Shown here one piece after another: positions 15,511 through 21,211 of a DNA stretch of 21,211 nucleotides. The notes below the pieces were generated by a model. It made no database searches. It was not told where the DNA came from and saw only the letters and a list, made by a program, of their open reading frames with translations. The stretch spans positions 1 through 21,211 of the forward strand of contig JAVXNW010000048.1 of assembly GCA_036645575.1 (NCBI GenBank), in the 5' to 3' direction. The stretch's first letter is position 1. Every line of letters starts with the position of its first letter. Both the position numbers and the translations under genes were made by a program. The stretch comes from JAVXNW01 sp036645575. GTDB taxonomy: Bacteria; Bacillota; Clostridia; Christensenellales; Aristaeellaceae.

Positions 15511-16826
15511 TGGGCAGCTATATTCCCACCTCGCCCGAGGAAACCGCGCAGATGCTGGCGCGCGTGGGCGTAAATTCGCTTGACGCGCTGTATGACGCGG
15601 TGCCGGCGGGCATGATGCTGGACAAGCTCAACCTGCCGGACGGGCTGAGCGAGATGGAAGTGGCGGGGCGTGTTCGCGCGATGGCGCAAAAAAACGTCCT
15701 CTACCCCGCGATCTTTCGCGGCGCGGGCGCGTACAACCACTACGTGCCGGCGATTGTGCGCGCGGTGACCTCAAAAGAGGCGTTTGTGACCGCGTACACG
15801 CCGTATCAGGCCGAGATCAGCCAAGGGCTGCTTCAGTCGATCTTTGAGTTTCAGACGATGATCTGCGAGCTTACGCAGATGGACGCGGCGAACGCGTCGG
15901 TGTACGACGGCGCGTCGGCGGCGGCGGAGGCGGTCAACATGTGCGTGGATCGCAAGCGCCCGGTCGTGCTGATCGCGCAGAACGTAAAGCCGATGACGCT
16001 TCAGACGGTCAAGACCTACTGCGCGGGCATGAACACGCAGCTTCAGGTGATCGCGTCGGATGGCGGGCATGTGGACACGGACGCCCTTTTAAGCGCGCTG
16101 GACGGGCGCACCGCGTGCCTGTATCTGGAGTCGCCCAACTACTTCGGCCTGTTTGAGGAAGTGGGCGAGATCGCCGACATGCTGCACGCCGCCGGGGCGA
16201 AGCTGGTGCTGGGCGTAAACCCGATCGCGCAGGCGCACTACAAGAGCGCGGGCGAATTGGGCGCGGACGTGTGCGTGGGCGAAGGCCAGCCGCTGGGCAT
16301 GGCGCTCGGCTTTGGCGGGCCGTACCTTGGGTTTATGGCGGCGAGCAAGGCGATGCTGCGCAAATTGCCGGGTCGCATCGTCGGGGAGACGGTGGACGCG
16401 CAGGGCGGCCGCGCGTTCGTTTTGACGCTGCAAGCGCGCGAGCAGCACATTCGCCGCGAGAAGGCTTCGAGCAACATCTGTTCCAATCAGGCGCTGTGCG
16501 CGATGACCGCGAGCGCCTACATGGCGGCGATGGGGCCCGAGGGCATGGCGGAGGTCGCGCGCCAGTGCCACGCGAAGGCTTCGTATCTGGCGGAGGGCCT
16601 TAGCAAGATCCCGGGCTTTAAGCGCCTTCACGACGGGGCGTTTTTCCACGAGTTTGTGACCGCCTCGCCGATCTGCCCAAGCGCGCTCAACGAGGCGCTC
16701 AAGAAAAAGGGCATACTGGGCGGGCTTCCGGTCGAGGGCGGCATTTTGTGGTGCGCGACCGAGTGCAACACGAAGGCGCAGATCGACCGGGCGATTGACG
16801 CGGTGAAGGAGGCGGTGGCGCAATGA
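15510..16826 (+). CDS. gcvPA: Glycine dehydrogenase (decarboxylating) subunit 1
   Basis: A 438-residue N-terminal half of the split P protein, homologous to the first half of the single-chain enzyme. Recognisable blocks include YIPTSPEE near the start, the GAGAYNHYVPAIV stretch, AYTPYQAEISQG, and NVYDGASA-like SVYDGASAAAEA. It lacks the PLP lysine, which is on subunit 2. It starts on the last base of the gcvH stop and ends in an ATGA overlap with gcvPB, so the pair is translationally coupled and probably made in equal amounts. Confidence 0.96.
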   Translation: MGSYIPTSPEETAQMLARVGVNSLDALYDAVPAGMMLDKLNLPDGLSEMEVAGRVRAMAQKNVLYPAIFRGAGAYNHYVPAIVRAVTSKEAFVTAYTPYQAEISQGLLQSIFEFQTMICELTQMDAANASVYDGASAAAEAVNMCVDRKRPVVLIAQNVKPMTLQTVKTYCAGMNTQLQVIASDGGHVDTDALLSALDGRTACLYLESPNYFGLFEEVGEIADMLHAAGAKLVLGVNPIAQAHYKSAGELGADVCVGEGQPLGMALGFGGPYLGFMAASKAMLRKLPGRIVGETVDAQGGRAFVLTLQAREQHIRREKASSNICSNQALCAMTASAYMAAMGPEGMAEVARQCHAKASYLAEGLSKIPGFKRLHDGAFFHEFVTASPICPSALNEALKKKGILGGLPVEGGILWCATECNTKAQIDRAIDAVKEAVAQ

Positions 16827-18256
16827 AGCTGTTGTTTGAAAAGAGCCGCGCGGGGCGCGCGCTGAGCATTCTGGCGCCGCTTGACGTGCCGCAGGTCGAA
16901 GTGGACGAAGCGCTGCTGCGCAAGCACGCGCCGCGCCTTCCGCACATGAGCGAGACCGACCTGAGCCGGCACTATACCGAGCTTGAAAAGCGCACGCACG
17001 GCGTCAACGACGGGTTCTATCCGCTGGGCTCGTGCACGATGAAATACAACCCCAAGATCGACGAGGAGATGGCCGCGCTGCCCGGCTTCACCGGCGTTCA
17101 CCCGCTGGAGGACGCGTGCGACGCGCAGGGCTGCCTTGAGGTGTTGTACACGTTAGAGCAATTGCTCTGCGAGATAACCGGCATGAACGCCATGACGTTC
17201 CAGCCCGCGGCGGGCGCGCACGGCGAGCTCACCGGCCTTTTGATCATCAAGGCATACCACCTGTCGCGGGGCGACGTCGCGCGCGACAAGATCATCGTGC
17301 CGGACTCGGCGCACGGCACCAACCCGGCGTCGGCCACGATGGCGGGGTTCAAGGTGGTGTCGATCCCCTCGACCGAGGACGGCTGCGTCGACCTTGACGC
17401 GCTGCGCGCGGCGGTCGGGCCGGACACGGCGGGGCTCATGCTGACCAACCCCAATACGGTGGGCGTATTTGACAAAAACATTCTGGCGATCACGCAGGCG
17501 GTGCATGAGGCGGGCGGGCTCAACTACTATGACGGCGCGAACCTGAACGCGGTCATGGGCGTCGTGCGCCCCGGCGACATGGGCTTTGACGTGATCCACC
17601 TAAACCTGCACAAGACGTTTGCCACGCCGCACGGCGGCGGCGGCCCCGGCAGCGGCCCGGTCGGCGTCAAGGCCTTCCTCGAGCCGTTTTTGCCGCTCTA
17701 CCACGCGATCAAGACCGGCGCGGGCTACGCCTTTGAAGCGCCGGCGCAGTCGATTGGCGCGGTCAAGGGCTTCTATGGCAATTTCCTCGTGGACGTCAAG
17801 GCGCTCACCTACATCCTGACGCTGGGCGCTTCGGGCATTCGCGAGGCGGCGCAGCGCGCGGTGCTGAACGCGAACTACCTGGCGACGCTGCTCAAGGACA
17901 AATACGACCTGGCGATCGACGGCATCTGCATGCACGAGTTCGTCTTGACGCTGGAAAAGCTCAAGCAGGAAACGGGCGTCAGCGCGCTGGACGTGGCCAA
18001 GGGGCTGCTCGACAAGGGCATTCACCCGCCGACGATGTACTTCCCGCTGATCGTTCACGAGGCGCTGATGTTTGAGCCGACGGAGACCGAATCGATGGAG
18101 ACGCTGGACGAGGTCGCGCAGATCATGCTGGAACTGTACGCGGTCGCGCACGACGACCCCGAGCGGCTGAAGACCGCCCCCCACGACACCCCGATCCGCC
18201 GCCCCGACGAAACCACCGCCGCCCGAAACCCCATCCTCAAATACGACTTTCAATAA
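16823..18256 (+). CDS. gcvPB: Glycine dehydrogenase (decarboxylating) subunit 2
   Basis: A 477-residue PLP-bearing half of the P protein, which decarboxylates glycine and passes methylamine to lipoyl-GcvH. The PLP lysine is Lys264 in HLNLHKTFATPHGG, followed by the glycine-rich GGGPGSGPVGV. Other family blocks are YPLGSCTMKYNP near the N-terminus and AHGTNPASA. It begins in a 4-bp overlap with gcvPA and ends before a strong terminator. Split gcvP is common in Firmicutes and Archaea. Lipoamide dehydrogenase and lipoate ligase genes are absent from this operon. Confidence 0.97.
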   Translation: MKLLFEKSRAGRALSILAPLDVPQVEVDEALLRKHAPRLPHMSETDLSRHYTELEKRTHGVNDGFYPLGSCTMKYNPKIDEEMAALPGFTGVHPLEDACDAQGCLEVLYTLEQLLCEITGMNAMTFQPAAGAHGELTGLLIIKAYHLSRGDVARDKIIVPDSAHGTNPASATMAGFKVVSIPSTEDGCVDLDALRAAVGPDTAGLMLTNPNTVGVFDKNILAITQAVHEAGGLNYYDGANLNAVMGVVRPGDMGFDVIHLNLHKTFATPHGGGGPGSGPVGVKAFLEPFLPLYHAIKTGAGYAFEAPAQSIGAVKGFYGNFLVDVKALTYILTLGASGIREAAQRAVLNANYLATLLKDKYDLAIDGICMHEFVLTLEKLKQETGVSALDVAKGLLDKGIHPPTMYFPLIVHEALMFEPTETESMETLDEVAQIMLELYAVAHDDPERLKTAPHDTPIRRPDETTAARNPILKYDFQ

Positions 18257-18264
18257 CCATCGCG

Positions 18265-18311
18265 AGACCCCGCCAACCACGCGCGCTTGCGCAGGTTCGC
18301 GGGGTCTTTTT
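18265..18311 (+). terminator. Terminator of the gcv operon
   Basis: AGACCCCGC (18265-18273) pairs with 18299-18307, with further inner pairing (AACC/GGTT), and a T run follows through 18311. Confidence 0.92.
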
Positions 18312-18315
18312 GTGC

Positions 18316-18362
18316 AAAAACGCAGCGTTCCTGCGCATGGGGGGATGCGCGGGGACGCTGCG
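18316..18362 (-). terminator. 18-bp hairpin terminator of the minus-strand RNA gene
   Basis: An 18-bp uninterrupted stem with two G-U wobbles (18321-18338 with 18345-18362) and a six-base loop is followed on the minus strand by TTTTT (18316-18320). It faces the gcv terminator and cannot serve gcvPB. Confidence 0.9.
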
Positions 18363-18585
18363 ATAAGGGGATCTATCCTTGGAGGATGGTATCCTTGGGA
18401 GGAAAAAGTTCAAATATTCAGTGTCGGCCGTCCGCTCCTATGGCGCAGCCTGCTGGGCAGGTCTGTTGTGACGGCGGTCACCGTTTGGCTATGAATGGGC
18501 GACCAGGGCAATCCTTGGGGGAAAGAACTGTCGCTCGGTCGCTTTGTTTTGCGTCCGCGGCACGCATCACCTCCGGTTCCTTACA
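18316..18585 (-). ncRNA. Candidate independent small RNA gene, family not recognised
   Basis: About 265 nt lie between a minus-strand promoter (18592-18619) and an 18-bp hairpin terminator, with no long reading frame between. Predicted internal structure includes GCGACC/GGTCGC (18535-18540 with 18501-18506), GTGAC-CGCC-GTCAC, CCTGC-CCA-GCAGG, and small GGAT/ATCC hairpins. CAAGGAT occurs three times. It does not match tmRNA, RNase P RNA, SRP RNA or a T-box as far as I can see by eye, and no gene lies downstream on this strand, so a riboswitch is unlikely. A Shine-Dalgarno-like GGAGG near the 5' end precedes two short frames (24 and 29 codons). A 6S-like or regulator-sponge RNA remains possible. 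Confidence 0.6.
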
Positions 18586-18591
18586 AACATG

Positions 18592-18619
18592 AGTATACAA
18601 GATAAGTTTGTCTGGCCAA
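18592..18619 (-). promoter_or_regulatory. Promoter of the candidate small RNA
   Basis: On the minus strand TTGGCC (18614-18619), a 16-bp spacer and TATACT (18592-18597). The predicted start is near 18585. Confidence 0.6.
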
Positions 18620-18641
18620 AGGTATCAATGTGACAAAAATA

Positions 18642-18679
18642 AGGAAAACACATCGCGCGCAGGGGCGCTAAAAGCGCGC
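18642..18679 (-). terminator. Possible terminator of rsmH-tgt
   Basis: GCGCGC (18655-18660) pairs with 18674-18679, or alternatively a GCGCT/AGCGC hairpin forms. A short T run (TGTTTTCCTT) follows on the minus strand. It is weak and lies just before the small RNA promoter. Confidence 0.35.
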
Positions 18680-18686
18680 TTTGGGG

Positions 18687-19772
18687 CTACGGATTTTCGC
18701 GGAGCAGCTCCATGAGCCTTGCGTAAAAGCGCAGGTTGTGCGCGGTGGCAAGGCGCAGCGCCTGCGCGTCGCCCACCTTGAACAGGTGGTAGAGGTAGGC
18801 GCGGGTGTGCCCCTTGCACAGCGCGCAGTCGCAATGGTCGTCGACCGGGCGATCACTCGTCATGTGCTTTTCGTCAAGCGCGTAGTGGAACGCGTAGAAC
18901 TTGCCGTCCGCGCACCGGACGCCTTCGGGCGTCTCCATGCCCTCTTTGAATACGTAGAGGCGCTGGTGGCGCGCCTCGCGCGTGGGGATCACGCAGTCAA
19001 AGAGCGTATAGCCGATCTGGGTGAGCTTTACGATCTCCTCCGGCCGCCCCAGCCCCATGGCGTATTTGATCGCGCCATCCGGCATGGCCTCCGCCGCCCA
19101 GGCCAGGATGTCCAGCCGGAAATTGCCCGCCGCGTCGAGCGGCCAGCCGCCAAAGCCATATCCGTCAAAGCCGATCTCGGCAAGCGCGCGCCCGCACTCG
19201 AGGCGAAGCGCGCGGTCCGCGCCGCCCTGCACGATGCCGAACAGCTTGGGCTTGACCGGCATGGCCTTTGTCAACTTGTCGTATTCGGCGCGGCAGCGCG
19301 CGCCCCACTTGACCGTGAGCGCGACCGAGCGGCGCTGCGCCTCGGGCGAATCGTCGGGATGCGTGCACACGTCAAGCGCCATCATGATGTCGGAAGCGTA
19401 CTGCATCTGCGCCTGAATGCACTTTTCGGGCGTGAAGATCATCTTCTTGTCGCTCTGCTCGGGGCGAAAGATGATCTCGCCCTCGCGAATCTCGCCAAAG
19501 GACGGGTTTTCGCGGATCAGCGAATACAGTTGAAAGCCGCCGGAATCGGTCAGCAACACGCCCGGATAGCCGGTAAATTGGTGCAGTCCGCCCAGCCGCT
19601 TGATGAGGCGCGCGCCGGGGCGGTTGTAGAGGTGATAGCTGTTCATCACCAGGCCGAAGAGCTGGGCGGTTTCGACGTCCTCAAACCCGGTCGCGCGCAC
19701 CGCGCCATAGGTCGCGTCGGGAAAAAACGCGGGCAGCGGAACGCTTCCGTGCCGCGTGATCAGTTCACGCAT
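18687..19772 (-). CDS. tgt: tRNA-guanine transglycosylase family protein, altered substrate loop
   Basis: A 361-residue TIM-barrel base-exchange enzyme that replaces guanine-34 of GUN-anticodon tRNAs with a queuosine precursor or queuine. Family marks: MNSYHLYNRPG, TDSGGFQ with Asp76, MALDVC, GIVQGG, nucleophile Asp259 in LFDCVIPTR, and zinc ligands CDCALC with a later ATAH. The usual GG-L-A/S-V-G-E loop is replaced by GGWPLD (208-213). That loop contacts the base, so the substrate may differ. The ATG at 19772 is favoured over the GTG at 19781 because AGG is eight bases away; it overlaps the rsmH stop by 8 bp. The protein is slightly shorter than typical Tgt. Confidence 0.85.
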   Translation of the reverse strand: MRELITRHGSVPLPAFFPDATYGAVRATGFEDVETAQLFGLVMNSYHLYNRPGARLIKRLGGLHQFTGYPGVLLTDSGGFQLYSLIRENPSFGEIREGEIIFRPEQSDKKMIFTPEKCIQAQMQYASDIMMALDVCTHPDDSPEAQRRSVALTVKWGARCRAEYDKLTKAMPVKPKLFGIVQGGADRALRLECGRALAEIGFDGYGFGGWPLDAAGNFRLDILAWAAEAMPDGAIKYAMGLGRPEEIVKLTQIGYTLFDCVIPTREARHQRLYVFKEGMETPEGVRCADGKFYAFHYALDEKHMTSDRPVDDHCDCALCKGHTRAYLYHLFKVGDAQALRLATAHNLRFYARLMELLRENP

Positions 19773-20712
19773 CGACGCCACCTACCTTCTCGCACACCCT
19801 GAGCGTCGCACTGCGCGCGCGCGGGTTGCCTGCCAGTTCTTCCGCGCCCGCCGTGATCGGCTTGCGCGTGACCAAGGTGACGAGGGGCACTTTTCCGCAC
19901 ACGCACACCGGCATCTCGCGCGGGCAGGTGCATGGGTCAGCCATGTTGCGGAAGGTGTTTTTGACGATGCGATCCTCGAGCGAGTGAAACGCGATCACGC
20001 ACAGCCGCCCGCCGGGCGCGAGCAGCGCCACAAGGTCGCGCAGCGCGCCTTCGAGCGGCGCAAGCTCGTCGTTGACCGCGATGCGCAGCGCCTGAAAGGT
20101 GCGCCTGGCCGGGTGCGAGGCGTCCTTTTGCCGGAACTTCGCCGGGATCGCCGCATCCACGATGTCAACCAACTGCCCGGTCGTCTGAATGGGCGCGCGC
20201 GTGCGCCGGTCGCAAAGCACCCGCGCGATCTGCGCCGCCCACTTTTCCTCGCCATAGTCGCGCAGGATGCGCGCAATGTCGTTCTCCGGCCATTCCGCCA
20301 CCAATTCGCGCGCCGAAAACGCCTGACGCTGATCCATCCGCATGTCCAGCGGCGCGTCCTCGTGATAGGAAAAACCGCGCGACTGCTCGTCTAGCTGGTA
20401 GGAACTCACGCCCAGGTCAAGCAGCGCCCCGTCCACCTGCGCGACGCCAAGGTCCGCAAGCAGCGCGCGCGCCTCGTGAAAATTTCCGCGCACCGCCGTA
20501 AAGCGCGGGTCCGCCAAGCGCGCGCAGGCCGCCGTGAGCGCCGCGTCGTCCCGGTCGATGCCATATAGCCTGCCCGCCAGCCCCAAGCGCGCAAGCACCG
20601 CCGACGCGTGCCCGCCGCCGCCCAATGTTCCGTCTAAGTAGGTTCCGGTCGGGCGTATGGCAAGCCCCTCGAGGCACTCGCTCAATAGCACCGGTAAATG
20701 ATGAAACGCCAT
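19765..20712 (-). CDS. rsmH: 16S rRNA (cytosine1402-N4)-methyltransferase RsmH
   Basis: A 315-residue SAM-dependent enzyme (formerly MraW) that methylates N4 of C1402, the nucleotide whose ribose is methylated by RsmI. Motifs: HHLPVLLSE at 4-12, DGTLGGGGH at 27-35, LLDLGVSSYQLD, RGFSYHEDAPLDMRMD, TFQALRIAVNDEL, and HSLEDRIVK. The start at 20712 is set by GGAGG six bases upstream; upstream in-frame starts would overrun the promoter. In most Firmicutes rsmH sits between mraZ and ftsL, but here the neighbours are a proline-rich protein and tgt. Confidence 0.97.
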   Translation of the reverse strand: MAFHHLPVLLSECLEGLAIRPTGTYLDGTLGGGGHASAVLARLGLAGRLYGIDRDDAALTAACARLADPRFTAVRGNFHEARALLADLGVAQVDGALLDLGVSSYQLDEQSRGFSYHEDAPLDMRMDQRQAFSARELVAEWPENDIARILRDYGEEKWAAQIARVLCDRRTRAPIQTTGQLVDIVDAAIPAKFRQKDASHPARRTFQALRIAVNDELAPLEGALRDLVALLAPGGRLCVIAFHSLEDRIVKNTFRNMADPCTCPREMPVCVCGKVPLVTLVTRKPITAGAEELAGNPRARSATLRVCEKVGGVDA

Positions 20713-20744
20713 GTAATGCCTCCGTACGGATACGTTCTGCCCCC

Positions 20745-20773
20745 AGTATAGCACGTTCCGCACCGGATTTCTA
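20745..20773 (-). promoter_or_regulatory. rsmH-tgt promoter (extended -10)
   Basis: On the minus strand TATACT (20745-20750) is preceded by TGC, and TAGAAA (20768-20773) stands 17 bp up as a weak -35. The core is identical over 16 bp to the secreted-protein promoter. Confidence 0.7.
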
Positions 20774-20779
20774 GTTAGG

Positions 20780-21211
20780 TTATTTGGTCTTTAGGTGACG
20801 TCCGCCCATCCGGTCGTGGCTTTGCATCAATTGGCGGTAGATCGTCGGGCTGCGCGGCGGCGGCACCAGCGGGGGAATCTCGAGCGGGCGCACCTGCACC
20901 TGCGCGGGCGGGTCTTGCGCGTAGGACTGGGGCAGGGGATAGGGCGCGGACGGGGCGTACTGCGCGGGCGCGGCGCATTGCGCGGGCGGGGCGTACTGCG
21001 CGGGCGGGGCATATTGCGGGGATGATAAGGGTTGCGAAGGCGATGGGTATTGCGCGGATGACAGATATTGCGGGGGCTGGCGGTACTGCGCGGGTTGCAA
21101 AAAGGACGGGGATCGCATTGGCGCGGGCGAGGCGGGGCGCGTGGGCGGTGCGGCGACCGCGCCCACAGGCGTGCCTTGCGGCGCGGGTTGTCCCGGTTGC
21201 GCCGGTTGCAC
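20780..21211 (-). CDS. Proline-rich repetitive protein, C-terminal part only
   Basis: At least 143 residues are visible and the reading frame reaches the window edge, so the start lies outside; the GTG at the very edge is not evidence of a true start. The sequence is dominated by Pro, Ala, Gln, Tyr and Ser with PPAQYA-type hexapeptide repeats, and ends in a less repetitive, positively charged tail (RSPTIYRQLMQSHDRMGG). There is no hydrophobic segment in this part. Such tails occur on membrane-associated and cell-division proteins, but no family can be assigned. It ends just upstream of the rsmH promoter with no visible terminator. Confidence 0.6.
   Translation of the reverse strand: MQPAQPGQPAPQGTPVGAVAAPPTRPASPAPMRSPSFLQPAQYRQPPQYLSSAQYPSPSQPLSSPQYAPPAQYAPPAQCAAPAQYAPSAPYPLPQSYAQDPPAQVQVRPLEIPPLVPPPRSPTIYRQLMQSHDRMGGRHLKTK
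20955..21008 (-). repeat. 18-bp repeat encoding the PPAQYA motif
   Basis: Three near-identical 18-bp units (20955-20972, 20973-20990, 20991-21008) with a partial fourth encode a hexapeptide repeat in the proline-rich protein. Confidence 0.85.

Noticed and set aside
18455..18480. Resemblance to the cobalamin-riboswitch B12 box (AGACCTGCC on the minus strand)
   Set aside because: The rest of the aptamer consensus is absent and no gene lies downstream on that strand before the terminator.
18287..18592. A 101-codon plus-strand frame after gcvPB
   Set aside because: It runs through the gcv terminator and antisense to the candidate RNA, with no ribosome site.

Overview
The window looks like a chromosomal stretch from a GC-rich member of the Firmicutes, most likely a Clostridia-type anaerobe. 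Coding third positions are strongly G/C. Strong AGGAGG-type ribosome sites and AT-rich sigma-A promoters (TTGACA / TATAAT, often with a TGn extended -10) stand out in the short intergenic gaps. The glycine decarboxylase P protein is split into two subunits, and RadA, AddA, VanZ-like and Tex proteins of Firmicutes type are present. This is inference from family content; no 16S gene is present.

Layout: 1-102 is a 15-bp tandem repeat running off the left edge, followed by a hairpin-rich, apparently non-coding element (about 105-265). Next come a patatin-like phospholipase (+) and the DNA-repair ATPase radA (-), which converge on a bidirectional terminator. radA and a membrane-anchored metallophosphoesterase (+) diverge from face-to-face promoters. 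A two-tRNA operon (Gln-CTG, Glu-CTC, -) follows with a clear promoter and terminator, then a VanZ-like membrane protein (-).

The most striking unit is 5885-11044 (+): a close relative of the Arm/Rmt 16S rRNA m7G1405 methyltransferases (aminoglycoside resistance), overlapping rsmI (2'-O-methylation of C1402), which overlaps addA (helicase-nuclease). The methyltransferase has no Shine-Dalgarno sequence and its promoter predicts transcription starting on the A of its ATG, so it may be leaderless. rsmH, which makes the N4 methyl on the same C1402, lies at the other end of the window; three enzymes predicted to act within four nucleotides of the decoding site are therefore encoded within 21 kb.

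The middle holds tex (-), a small secreted acidic protein (-), and a compact glycine cleavage operon gcvT-gcvH-gcvPA-gcvPB (+) driven by a consensus promoter with a leader too short for a glycine riboswitch and closed by a strong terminator. Lipoamide dehydrogenase is not here. Facing it is what looks like an independent unannotated RNA gene (about 18316-18585, -) with its own promoter and an 18-bp terminator hairpin. The right end is rsmH-tgt (-, overlapping by 8 bp) and the 3' end of a gene for a proline-rich protein cut by the window edge. The Tgt protein departs from the family at the substrate-loop motif.
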